NCBI RefSeq assembly: GCF_900110215.1
Contig: NZ_FOCX01000008.1
Location: forward strand, 1-64,000
Source of the DNA: Halorientalis persicus
GTDB taxonomy: Archaea; Halobacteriota; Halobacteria; Halobacteriales; Haloarculaceae
Length of the DNA: 64,000 bases
Reading direction: 5' to 3'
Each line of letters starts with the position of its first letter. Position 1 is the first letter of the stretch. Below, in pieces: positions 24,576 through 33,404 of the stretch. The notes under the pieces are model-generated. The model saw only the letters and a list, made by a program, of their open reading frames with translations, made no database searches and was not told where the DNA came from. The translations under genes and the position numbers were made by a program.

Positions 24576-25577
24576 ATGGCACGTGACGTATTCCTGCCGG
24601 TCGCGGCACAGCCCAGCGTTGACACCCTCGTCGAACAGGCACAGACTGCGGAGGAACTGGGATACGACCGCGCGTGGCTCCCGGAAACCTGGGGTCGGGA
24701 CGCGGTGACGACACTCACGAGCATCGCCCACGGGACCGAGGAGATCGGTATCGGCACCTCCATCATGCCGATCTACTCCAGGTCGGCTGCCCTCATCGGC
24801 CAGACCGCCGCCACCCTGCAGGAGGTCTCGGACGGCCGGTTCCGCCTCGGCCTCGGCCCGTCGGGCCCCATCGTCATCGAGAACTGGCACGGCAAGGATT
24901 TCGCCAACCCGCTGAAGTACACCCGCGAGACCGTCGACGTGGTCAAGCAGGTCCTCTCGGGCGAACGGGTCAGTTACGACGGCGAGTACTACGACCTCGA
25001 CGGGTTCCGCCTGCGCTGTGAGCCGCCCGAACAGCCACCGGGGATCGACGCCGCCGGGATGGGACCAAAGTCCGTCGAACTCGCCGGCCGCTTCGCCGAC
25101 GGCTGGCACGCCCTGATGCTCACGAAAGACGGCCTCCGTGACCGACTGGACGACTTCGACCACGGTGCCGATCTGGGCGACCGCGACCGGAGCGACCAGG
25201 AAGTCACGGTCTCGCTGACCTGCTGTGTCGACGAGGATCGGGAGCGTGCCCGCCAACTCGTCAAGCAACATATCTGCTTCTACATCGGGGGCATGGGCAC
25301 ATTCTACCGGGATGCGCTGGCCAGGCAGGGCTACGAAGATCTGGCCCACGACATCGCGGACAACTGGGACGACGGCGACCGCGAAGAAATCGTCGCGGAG
25401 TTCCCGGAGGACCTACTCGACGAACTCGCCGTGGCTGGAACGCCCGAAGAGTGCCGCGACCGCATCGACGAGTTCGAGGCCATCGACGGCGTGACTTCCG
25501 CCTCTGTCTCTTTCCCCCGGGCGGCCGAACAGGCCGACATCCAGCGAACCATCGAGACGCTCGCACCGGAAAACTGA
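24576..25577 (+). CDS. LLM-class (F420-type) oxidoreductase, Mer-like
   Basis: A 333-residue luciferase-like barrel protein with AEELGYDRAWLPETWGRDA, IGIGTSIMPIYSRSAALIGQTAATL, GRFRLGLGPSGP and AGMGPKSVELAGRFADGWHAL. These are the landmarks of F420-dependent members close to methylenetetrahydromethanopterin reductase. The actual substrate is unknown. It is a paralogue of the protein at 11451-12431. A CTTATTTCC box about 29 bases upstream supports the ATG at 24576. It lies between an SDR and a TRAP transporter on the same strand. Confidence 0.9.
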   Translation: MARDVFLPVAAQPSVDTLVEQAQTAEELGYDRAWLPETWGRDAVTTLTSIAHGTEEIGIGTSIMPIYSRSAALIGQTAATLQEVSDGRFRLGLGPSGPIVIENWHGKDFANPLKYTRETVDVVKQVLSGERVSYDGEYYDLDGFRLRCEPPEQPPGIDAAGMGPKSVELAGRFADGWHALMLTKDGLRDRLDDFDHGADLGDRDRSDQEVTVSLTCCVDEDRERARQLVKQHICFYIGGMGTFYRDALARQGYEDLAHDIADNWDDGDREEIVAEFPEDLLDELAVAGTPEECRDRIDEFEAIDGVTSASVSFPRAAEQADIQRTIETLAPEN

Positions 25578-25687
25578 CACGAACGTCTCGGCTCGATGAA
25601 CAGACTCGTCCGGAGTCGAATCGGCCACCCGAGTCATCGCTTTCACATTCCAGAGCGAGTTGCGGGAAACTATTATATGCTAGGGGC

Positions 25688-25714
25688 TGTTTAACACACC
25701 CAACTGTTAACACA
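25688..25714 (+). repeat. Direct repeat TGTTTAACACA / TGTTAACACA upstream of the TRAP promoter
   Basis: TGTTTAACACA at 25688-25698 and TGTTAACACA at 25705-25714 start 17 bases apart and differ by one T. They lie about 40-65 bases upstream of the TATA box of the TAXI gene, a position suited to an activator. The surrounding 204-base gap is otherwise AT-rich without a gene. Confidence 0.4.
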
Positions 25715-25750
25715 GAACCTATTCAGTTTTACACTTCTATTATGAAAGGG

Positions 25751-25758
25751 TATATATG
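25751..25758 (+). promoter_or_regulatory. TATA box of the TRAP transporter operon
   Basis: TATATATG is centred about 28 bases before the ATG at 25782, implying transcription starts at or next to the start codon. No ribosome-binding sequence is present before the ATG, consistent with a leaderless mRNA. Confidence 0.65.
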
Positions 25759-25781
25759 CAGTAAACGTTAATTCGGTTCTT

Positions 25782-26843
25782 ATGCGTGGGAAATCCACAT
25801 TAGATGCCGTCGATAGACGGGCGTTCATGAAGCGTTCGGTCGGGACAGCAGGACTCGTCGGGGCCGCTGGCCTCGCGGGTTGTTTCGGTGACGAGGGGAC
25901 CGGTAGCGGCGAGGCCCCTGGTGCCGACGGCGAGATGGTCATGACGACCTCGACGCAGGACACGTCGGCGTATACCATGAGTACGGTCATCGCGAACGTC
26001 GTGAGCCAGAACAGCGACGAGGTGAGCGTCCAGGCCCAGCCCAGCGAGGGGACCAACGCCAACATCGGTCGGCTCAGCCAGGACAATTCCGACATCGTCT
26101 ACATCCAGAACTGGACGGCGAGCAAGATCGCAAACGAGGAAGAGCCCTTCGGAAACCTCGATTACACCCCGGTTCAGACGTTCCACCTGTACGATCTGGC
26201 GTGGTTCCTCTGTTCGGCCAACGACGACTGGACCACCATCTCCGACATCGGCTCGGGCGACCGGGTCTCGCCGACCCCGAGCGGCTCGGGGACTGCGGAG
26301 ATGCTCGAATACGCGCTCGGGTTCGCCACGGACGAGTACGAGCGCATCAGTATCGGGTACGGCTCACAGGGGAGTGCGATGAGCGAAGGCCGCCTCGACG
26401 CCGGAGCGGGGACGTTCATCAACCTCTCGGTCGAACCGAGCTGGGTCCAGCAGATGAAGAGTACGGTCGACCTGCGCCTGCTCCAGTTCCCCGATAGCGT
26501 GACCTCGGAACTGGAGGAGGACCCGGCCATCATCATGAGCGAGGTCGACACGACAGAGTTCGACGGCTACGCCTACGCGCCTGACACGCTCAACACGCCG
26601 GCGCTCGCGTACAACTTCGTCACCCGGGACGACTTCGACTACGACACGCTCTATACGTTCCTCGAGACGCTGTGGGCCAACCGCGACGGCCTCGGCGATG
26701 AGAACGCCCTGCTCGCCCGGATGGAAGAGGGCGAATTCTGGGTCGAGAACGGTTACGACACCCTCCCGTTCCACCCTGCTGCTGCTGACTTCTACAAGGA
26801 ACAGGGCGTCTGGAACGACGACTACGACGTCGCCGAACAGTAG
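25782..26843 (+). CDS. TAXI-family TRAP transporter solute-binding lipoprotein
   Basis: A 353-residue extracytoplasmic binding protein. The N-terminus has a twin-arginine signal (R12-R13 in DRRAFMKRS), a hydrophobic stretch and lipobox LAGC with C34, so it is exported folded by Tat and anchored as a lipoprotein. The mature part has TAXI features (GSGTAEMLEYAL, EGRLDAGAGTFINLS, LNTPALAYNFVTRDDF). It captures a small organic acid for the fused permease encoded 45 bases downstream. The ligand is unknown; glutamate-like or dicarboxylate ligands are known for some relatives. Promoter features upstream indicate regulated, leaderless expression. Confidence 0.9.
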   Translation: MRGKSTLDAVDRRAFMKRSVGTAGLVGAAGLAGCFGDEGTGSGEAPGADGEMVMTTSTQDTSAYTMSTVIANVVSQNSDEVSVQAQPSEGTNANIGRLSQDNSDIVYIQNWTASKIANEEEPFGNLDYTPVQTFHLYDLAWFLCSANDDWTTISDIGSGDRVSPTPSGSGTAEMLEYALGFATDEYERISIGYGSQGSAMSEGRLDAGAGTFINLSVEPSWVQQMKSTVDLRLLQFPDSVTSELEEDPAIIMSEVDTTEFDGYAYAPDTLNTPALAYNFVTRDDFDYDTLYTFLETLWANRDGLGDENALLARMEEGEFWVENGYDTLPFHPAAADFYKEQGVWNDDYDVAEQ

Positions 26844-26888
26844 CGACCGGGACTGGTTGCCGCCACACCTCATTCCTTCGATACTACG

Positions 26889-29255
26889 ATGACCGATACT
26901 ACATCCGAAACCGAGATCTGGTCGCCGCGCGAGGACCTCGATGCCTTCCGCGAGCGGGGGATCGTCGAACAAGTACTGCTCGTGTTGATCACTTTCATCG
27001 GCGTCGGCCTGACTGCGGTGACGCTGTACTTCGCCTGGGGCAGACCGATCGTCCGGGCCAAGTTTGCCGTCGGCTTTTTCGGTGCCGGCACTGCCCTGTA
27101 CTACCTCACACAGGCACTGGCGGTCGCGGAGGACCCGACCGACCGGAGCGACGCGACGCTGGTGACCGACTGGCTTCCCGACCGCGCCTATCGGCTCGTC
27201 AGGATCGTCGATGGCGTCGTCTGTGTCGCGATCGCAGGGGCTGCCGCCGTCGCCAGCTACCACGTCTTCACCAGCTACGCCCGCCTCGACGGCCCGGCCC
27301 TCATCAGCGGGTTCCAGAACGTCGACCTGTACGTCGGGCTGGTCATCGTCTTCCTGGCTATCGACGCCACCCGGCGAGCCTACGGTTGGTCCATCGCGCT
27401 CGTCGCGGTGGGCTCTGTGCTGTACGCCTACTTCGGCGACCTGATGCCGGGCTTCCTCCAGCATCCCGGCTTCTCGCTCGAGGGTGTCGCGACGTACGGC
27501 GCGGTCCGGCTCACTGGAGCCTTCGGCTTTATCATGGAGATCGGTGCGACCTGGGTCGCCATCTTCATCATGTTCGCCGGGCTCGCTCGCGAGTTCGGCG
27601 CGCTCGACGTAATCTTGGGCCTGGGCCAGAAACTCGGCGAGAACCTGCGGAGCGGCGTCGTCCACGTCGCCGTCATCTCCAGCATGGCCATGGGGTCGAT
27701 CACCGGGAGTGCGGCGGCCAACGCCGCCACCACCGGTTCGTTCACGATCCCGATGATGAAAGAGCAGGGCGTCCGGAAGGACTTCGCGGCCGCCATCGAG
27801 AGCGTCGCTTCCTCCGGCGGGCAGATCATGCCCCCGGTCATGGGTGTGGCCGCGTTCCTGATGGCCGACATCCTGGGTGTGGCCTACGTCCGGGTCATCC
27901 AGGCGGCGATCATCCCGGCACTGCTGTTTTACTTCTCGGTCGGCGTCGCCGTCCAGTTCGCGGTCCTCCGGTACGGCTGGACCACCGAGAACACGGACGG
28001 CCCCGGCATTCTGGCCTCGCTCTTTAGCCGGAGCGCGCTGCTGAAATCGCTGTACGCGCTGGTCGTCGTGGGCGCGTTCTACCAGGCCCGAGTCATTCTT
28101 GGCTTCAGTCTCTTCGCGGCGGCCGCGGCCGCTCTGGCGTCGCTGGTGGTCGCCCGCCTGCTCCGGGCCGTGGTCCAGAACCAGCGCAGTACGGCCGCGG
28201 ATTTCGCCAGTGGTGTCGCGCGCTTTTTCGACGGCACGCACTTCGCGATCCCGATGTCGGTGTTGATCTACACGCTCGTCGTCATGCAGCTCTCGCCGAT
28301 GGCGGCGGGGCTGTACACGACGCTGACGCTGATCGGGACGATGGTTCTGGGCAACCCCATCGCGACGCTGGCCCGCGAACTCGGCGGTCTCGCCGACGAG
28401 AGTGACGCCAGCGGCTCGCCCTCGAACGTTTCTCTCGTGGCGGCGATCGAACAAGCGCTGTACACGTTCGTCGGAACGGGGTACCGGACGCTGAAGGGCT
28501 TCCGGCGCGGTGCGATCGACATGGCCCCGCTGGTGGGCGTCCTCGCCGCGATGGGCGTCATCATCAGTATGCTGACCCAGACGGGACTGACCTCCGAGAT
28601 CAGTGTTCGGATGGTCGCGCTCGGCGGTGGTGTCCTGCTGGTCGTCCTGATCCTGGCGATGATCACCAGCATCCTCTTCGGCCTCGGGATGCCGACGCCG
28701 GCCGCCTACATTCTCGTGGCGACCCTGCTCGTGAGTCCACTGACGGATCTGGGCGTGACCGAGATCACGGCCCACCTGTTCGTCTTCTACTTCGCGATGC
28801 TGTCGGCGATCACGCCGCCGGTCGCGGTCGGCGTGGCCGTCGGCTCCCGGATCGCCAACAGCGGGTTCATGACCGCCGCGAAACAGGCGATGAAGATCGG
28901 TGCGGCGGGCTTTCTGATCCCGTACGCCCTGGTCGTCAACGACAGCCTCGTGAACTGGACGCTGACCGGGACGCCCGTGGCCGTGTTCTGCGTGTTCGTC
29001 GGCGTCGTCGCGCTGACGGCGGTCACGATCGGCTTCGACGGCCGCCACGTCCTCGGTATCCCCCACCGGGCGGCCTATCTCGCCCTGGCCATGCTCGCGA
29101 TGTACGCGCCGGCACTGGGCGGGTTCGTCGGCGGTAGTGTGACAGTGCTGTTGCAGGTCACCGCGGCCGCCGTCGCGCTGGTCGGCCTCGCACTGGTGCA
29201 ACTCGATCGGCTGCCGCCGGCCGTCACGCCCGCACCCCGCGCCCGGGACCGCTGA
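26889..29255 (+). CDS. TRAP transporter fused permease (small and large subunits)
   Basis: A 788-residue membrane protein combining the small DctQ-like part (first about 150 residues, four helices) and the large DctM-like ion-coupled part. Family landmarks are MGSITGSAAANAATTGSFTIP, SSGGQIMPPVMGVAAFLMAD, GLGMPTPAAYILVATLL and FYFAMLSAITPPVAVGVAVG. These fused permeases pair with TAXI binding proteins and are driven by a sodium or proton gradient. A few extra helices at the C-terminus are usual for this subgroup. It is co-transcribed with the binding protein. The long antisense frame opposite it is a coding shadow. Confidence 0.94.
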   Translation: MTDTTSETEIWSPREDLDAFRERGIVEQVLLVLITFIGVGLTAVTLYFAWGRPIVRAKFAVGFFGAGTALYYLTQALAVAEDPTDRSDATLVTDWLPDRAYRLVRIVDGVVCVAIAGAAAVASYHVFTSYARLDGPALISGFQNVDLYVGLVIVFLAIDATRRAYGWSIALVAVGSVLYAYFGDLMPGFLQHPGFSLEGVATYGAVRLTGAFGFIMEIGATWVAIFIMFAGLAREFGALDVILGLGQKLGENLRSGVVHVAVISSMAMGSITGSAAANAATTGSFTIPMMKEQGVRKDFAAAIESVASSGGQIMPPVMGVAAFLMADILGVAYVRVIQAAIIPALLFYFSVGVAVQFAVLRYGWTTENTDGPGILASLFSRSALLKSLYALVVVGAFYQARVILGFSLFAAAAAALASLVVARLLRAVVQNQRSTAADFASGVARFFDGTHFAIPMSVLIYTLVVMQLSPMAAGLYTTLTLIGTMVLGNPIATLARELGGLADESDASGSPSNVSLVAAIEQALYTFVGTGYRTLKGFRRGAIDMAPLVGVLAAMGVIISMLTQTGLTSEISVRMVALGGGVLLVVLILAMITSILFGLGMPTPAAYILVATLLVSPLTDLGVTEITAHLFVFYFAMLSAITPPVAVGVAVGSRIANSGFMTAAKQAMKIGAAGFLIPYALVVNDSLVNWTLTGTPVAVFCVFVGVVALTAVTIGFDGRHVLGIPHRAAYLALAMLAMYAPALGGFVGGSVTVLLQVTAAAVALVGLALVQLDRLPPAVTPAPRARDR

Positions 29256-29384
29256 CCGCGCCGTTCGTTTGGTCGGCACTCCGTGTCGGCCCCATCACCG
29301 AACTGTCCAGCGGCGACGGCGTACAGTATCAGTCCTGAATACGGAGACGATGGATTCTTTGCACCCTCCCCTGCTACAGTGGCT

Positions 29385-30830
29385 ATGCTCGCGTCGGATA
29401 CCCTCGATGTGCTGGTCGTCGACGACAGTGATTTTTTCGTGAGCATCACTGCCGACAAACTCAGCGACGAACACGGGATCGCGACGCGAACCGCCAACAG
29501 CGGTGCAGAGGCGCTGTCAATCCTCGAAGACGAAGCCGTCGACTGCGTGGTCAGTGACTACCAGATGCCCGAGATGAACGGGCTCGAACTGTATCGTCGG
29601 ATCGATGACCAGTACGGCATCCCCTTCGTCATGGTGACCGGCGAGGGCGACGAGATGGTGGCAAGCCACGCGATGAGCGCGGGCGTCGACGAGTACTTCA
29701 AGAAAGACGAGATCGCGGCCCAGGACCGACTGGAACTGCTCGCCAACCGGATCAAAAACGTCGTGGCACAACAGCGGGCCCGCAACCGATACGAGTTGCT
29801 CGTCGACAACGCGCCCGACGAGATCGTCCACGTCGACACCGACGGCACCATCGTGGCGGCAAATAGCGCGATGGCTACCTCCTTCGGGACCGACGAGCAA
29901 GACCTGATCGGCCAGCAACTCGGACACGTGGTGCCGGGCGACGTGGCCCAGGGCCGTATCGAGGAGGGCAAGCGGGCTATCACCGCTGGGAGCGCGGTCA
30001 CGTTCCAGGACAGCATCGGCGTCCGGCACTTCCACAACATCGCCGTGCCGATCACGGAGGGCAGCGGCGACGAGTCCTTCCAGCTCATCTCGCGGGACAT
30101 CACCCAGCAGAAACGCCGTGAGCGGGAACTGGCCACCACCAACGAGGAACTCGCCGTCATCAACCGTCTCGTGCGACACGACATCAACAACGACCTCCAG
30201 CTCCTGCTCAGCTGGGCCGAGATCGCCAAACAGCAGGCCGAGGGCGAGCCCCGGGAGTACCTCGACCGCATCGAGAACGCCTCGGAACACATCGCCGAAC
30301 TAACCTCCGTCGTCGGCGACGTCGTCGACTCGATCGCCCACGGCGAGTCGTTCGATCTGGAAGCCATCCCGCTGGAGCCAGTCGTCACCACCGAGATCGA
30401 GAAGCGGCGGACCGCCGACGACGCGACTATCTCCATCGTCGGCGACGTGCCGTCGGTCGAGGTCTGTGCCAACGAGTTACTTCGATCGGTCGTCGGGAAC
30501 CTCCTGAGCAACGCCGTGCGTCACAACGACAGCGACGACCCGACCGTCTGGGTTACAGTCGAGGAGGAAGACGAGGACGTGATCGTCAGCGTCGCCGACG
30601 ACGGCCCCGGCATTCCGGACGACCAGAAAGACGAGATCTTCGGGAAAGGCGAGATGGGCACAGAGAGTCCGGGCACCGGAATCGGACTCTACCTCGTCAA
30701 CCGCCTCGCGGAGGCCTACGGCGGCCGCGTCTGGGTCGACGACCGCGTGGACACGGACGTTCCACCCGAGTCCACAGCGGACGACAGCGGAGCCGTGTTC
30801 AGGGTGCGACTCCCGAAACACATCGCGTGA
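29385..30830 (+). CDS. Receiver-PAS-histidine kinase hybrid
   Basis: A 481-residue soluble signalling protein. The receiver domain (about 7-125) has the acidic pair D13/D14, phospho-acceptor D58 in VVSDYQMPEMNG and a conserved Lys at 106-107. A PAS domain follows (about 137-245). The kinase has H265 in RLVRHDINND, an N-box in GNLLSNAVRHND and ATP motifs DDGPGIPDDQ and GTGIGLYLVNRLAE. There is no DNA-binding output. The ATG at 29385 is used because upstream GTG codons add non-conserved sequence. Lying 129 bases downstream of the TRAP permease, it may regulate or report on that uptake system. Confidence 0.92.
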   Translation: MLASDTLDVLVVDDSDFFVSITADKLSDEHGIATRTANSGAEALSILEDEAVDCVVSDYQMPEMNGLELYRRIDDQYGIPFVMVTGEGDEMVASHAMSAGVDEYFKKDEIAAQDRLELLANRIKNVVAQQRARNRYELLVDNAPDEIVHVDTDGTIVAANSAMATSFGTDEQDLIGQQLGHVVPGDVAQGRIEEGKRAITAGSAVTFQDSIGVRHFHNIAVPITEGSGDESFQLISRDITQQKRRERELATTNEELAVINRLVRHDINNDLQLLLSWAEIAKQQAEGEPREYLDRIENASEHIAELTSVVGDVVDSIAHGESFDLEAIPLEPVVTTEIEKRRTADDATISIVGDVPSVEVCANELLRSVVGNLLSNAVRHNDSDDPTVWVTVEEEDEDVIVSVADDGPGIPDDQKDEIFGKGEMGTESPGTGIGLYLVNRLAEAYGGRVWVDDRVDTDVPPESTADDSGAVFRVRLPKHIA

Positions 30831-30968
30831 TTCGGTACGGGGCGGCGAGGACCCAGACGAGTTGGCTTAACAGTTTTTTCCCAGGAGTCGTCGCTGGAAG
30901 CCGTTGGCAATCCCTGACACCCGGAGGTTAACTATTTTAGGGGTGCCCGCCGGAGAGACAGTAACTCC

Positions 30969-32663
30969 ATGACAGGCTATACGGGTTCGGATCTGTTCGT
31001 CGACGCGCTGGAGCAGTATGGCGTCGAACACGTCTTCGGCAACCCCGGCACGACGGAGTTGCCAGTCCTCGACGCGATCAGTCGGAGCGACCTCGAATAC
31101 GTCCTCGGACTGCACGAGGACATCGCGGTCGGGATGGCCTCGGGCTACGCCAGTACCCGCCGCTACCACGCCCACCACGACGAGAGCGTGATGCCGGCCG
31201 GCGTCGTCAACCTGCACATCACGCCCGGCCTGGCCCACGGCGTCGGCAACACCTACGCCGCCCAGTTCGCGGGCACGCCGCTGGTCATCACCGCCGGCAA
31301 TCACGAACGGGACTTCCGCCACGAGGAACCCCTGCTCCACGGCGACCTCGAAGCGATGGTCGACCAGTTCACGAAGTGGTCCGACGAGGTACTCGACGTG
31401 ACGGCCCTACCGACGATGCTCCGGCGGGCGTTCCGCGTCGCGCTGACACCGCCGACGGGCCCGGTCTTCCTCGGTCTCCCACAGGACGTGATGCTGTCCG
31501 AGACCGACCCCGAGGCCATCGAGCCGTTGGGTCCGATCCCGAACGCCGGGCCGGGCGATACCGGCCAGATCGAACGCGCCGCCGACCTGCTCGCAGAGGC
31601 CGACGATCCCGTGTTGATCCTGGGCGACCACGTCGCTCGCTCTGGGGCCGACGCCGTCGACGCGGCCGTCGACTTCGCTGAGGCGTCGGGCGCACGAGTC
31701 CACGCCGAGATCCTCTCCTGTGAGGTGAACTTCCCCGGCGAGCATCCCCAGTGGATCTCCCACGTCCCACCCAACGAGGGCGTCGCGAGTATGCTCATGG
31801 ACACCGATACGCTCGTGTTCGTCGGCACCTCCACCCACACGACCCTGCTGAACCACGAGAACGCGCTCGTCGACAGCGACACCACTTGCATCCACATCTC
31901 CGACGACGCCTGGGAGGTCGGGAAGAACCAGCCCGCACAGGCCGCTGTCGTCGGCGACCCGGGCCTCGTGATGGAACAGCTGGCCGAGCGCCTCGACGAC
32001 CGGATCGACGACGCGGAACGAAAGCGCCGGATCGACAGCGTCGAGACGACCAAGCAGGCCCTTTCCAGCACCATCCAGTCGATGAGCGAGGACGAGACGC
32101 CCGAGGGCGAGACCCGCGCTTCGAAGGCCGACCTCGTCGACGCGCTCAAAGAGACCGCGCCGGACGCCTACATCGTCGACGAGGGCGTCACGTCCAAATA
32201 CCCCCTCCTGATCCGCTGGGAGATGGAAGCCGAGCAGATGATCTCGAACAAGGGCGGTGGCCTCGGCTACGGCCTCCCCGCCTCCGTCGGGGCGGCCGTG
32301 GCCGAGTCGATGCAGGACGACCCCCGCGACGTGGTGGGCTACATCGGTGACGGCTCGTACCTCTACTACCCGCACTCGATCTACACTGCGGCCCGGCACG
32401 ACCTCGATCTCACCGTCGTGATCCCGGACAACCGCAACTACCGCATCCTGAAGGACAACACCATCGAGATCTTCGGCGGCGACGACGAGGACCACGACTA
32501 CGTCGGCATGGACTTCGAACCACCGGTCGACCTGGTCAAAAACGCCGAGAGCCACGGGGCGCGGGGCCACCGCGTCGAGACCGCAGACGAGATCGCCGAG
32601 ACCTTCGCCGACGCGCTGGACCGGGAGGGGACGGACGTGCTGGACGTGCTGGTCCACGACTGA
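30969..32663 (+). CDS. Thiamine-diphosphate enzyme, benzoylformate-decarboxylase-like
   Basis: A 564-residue ThDP enzyme. The N-terminal FGNPGTTELPVLDAI is like that of benzoylformate decarboxylase, E50 in GLHEDIAVGMASGYA is the cofactor-activating glutamate, and the ThDP/Mg motif runs from GDGS (460-463) to N488. Expected chemistry is non-oxidative decarboxylation of a 2-oxo acid, or carboligation. It is less like acetolactate synthase, which usually has a small subunit nearby; none is seen here. A TATA-like CTATTTTAGG is about 34 bases upstream. The next gene is an acetyltransferase and a D-2-hydroxyacid dehydrogenase lies 1.6 kb away, so a 2-oxo-acid pathway is plausible. Confidence 0.9.
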   Translation: MTGYTGSDLFVDALEQYGVEHVFGNPGTTELPVLDAISRSDLEYVLGLHEDIAVGMASGYASTRRYHAHHDESVMPAGVVNLHITPGLAHGVGNTYAAQFAGTPLVITAGNHERDFRHEEPLLHGDLEAMVDQFTKWSDEVLDVTALPTMLRRAFRVALTPPTGPVFLGLPQDVMLSETDPEAIEPLGPIPNAGPGDTGQIERAADLLAEADDPVLILGDHVARSGADAVDAAVDFAEASGARVHAEILSCEVNFPGEHPQWISHVPPNEGVASMLMDTDTLVFVGTSTHTTLLNHENALVDSDTTCIHISDDAWEVGKNQPAQAAVVGDPGLVMEQLAERLDDRIDDAERKRRIDSVETTKQALSSTIQSMSEDETPEGETRASKADLVDALKETAPDAYIVDEGVTSKYPLLIRWEMEAEQMISNKGGGLGYGLPASVGAAVAESMQDDPRDVVGYIGDGSYLYYPHSIYTAARHDLDLTVVIPDNRNYRILKDNTIEIFGGDDEDHDYVGMDFEPPVDLVKNAESHGARGHRVETADEIAETFADALDREGTDVLDVLVHD

Positions 32664-32731
32664 GCGGCGGCAAGCACGATTCGCTGTCCGGTCGACAGGT
32701 ATTTTTTCGCCGCGGTGGCTACCCGGCGAAC

Positions 32732-33304
32732 GTGCAGAACCCGCTGTGGCGGCTGAGCCGCAACGCGTACGGGCGGCAGATCTACGAGACGCTCGCCGAC
32801 CTCGGGATCAAAGTCGCCAAACTCGACCAGTACGTGTCCGATCTGACGACCGTGCCCGACGCCACAGCGCCTGGCGGTGTCACCATCGACTGTCACCGCG
32901 CCGGCGAACTCGACCGCTCGGAAGCCGACGCGTTCGTCGAACCGGCCCCCATCGACCGGGTCGTCACCGCCCGGATCGGCGGTGACCTCGTGGGGTACCT
33001 GTTTCTGAGCCACAATCGGCCGGTCTACGTCGAGGCACTGGATTCGGAGCGCCTGTTCGACGGCGCGTACCTCTGGCGAGTGTTCGTCGATCCCGCCCAC
33101 CGAAACCGGGGCATCGCCACGGCCCTGGTCCGCCGGGCGCTCCGTGAAGCGGCGAGTCGGGGGGCCGACCGTGCTACTGCCCTCGTCGCCGTCGACAACG
33201 TCCCCTCCAAACGCCTCTTTGCCGCCAACGGGTTCGAACCGGAAAAACGCGTCAGCTACTACCACCTGCTGGGGTTCGAGCATCGCAGTACGAAACCACT
33301 GTAG
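32732..33304 (+). CDS. GNAT-family N-acetyltransferase
   Basis: A 190-residue acetyltransferase. The acetyl-CoA loop is WRVFVDPAHRNRGIATALV (the R/Q-x-x-G-x-G/A block as RNRGIA), followed by ATALVAVDNVPSKRLFAANGF. A helical N-terminal stretch of about 45 residues precedes the fold. The start is a GTG at 32732 with MQNPLWRLSRN as the first residues; no ATG fits. The target (protein N-terminus, antibiotic or polyamine) is unknown. It follows the ThDP gene by 68 bases. Confidence 0.85.
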   Translation: MQNPLWRLSRNAYGRQIYETLADLGIKVAKLDQYVSDLTTVPDATAPGGVTIDCHRAGELDRSEADAFVEPAPIDRVVTARIGGDLVGYLFLSHNRPVYVEALDSERLFDGAYLWRVFVDPAHRNRGIATALVRRALREAASRGADRATALVAVDNVPSKRLFAANGFEPEKRVSYYHLLGFEHRSTKPL

Positions 33305-33404
33305 TGCCGAAGGGACCCTAACGGGGCGGAATGCGGTCCTATATAGCACTTTTAGTCACCTTTATACAGAGTGTTAGATATCGATAAAAGTAGGGAAGGG
33401 GCCC

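Noticed and set aside
26364-29279. A 971-codon frame on the minus strand opposite the TRAP permease
   Set aside because: Its product is a low-complexity string rich in Arg, Asp, Gly and Gln, typical of the antisense of GC-rich coding DNA, and the plus strand holds a clear fused TRAP permease.
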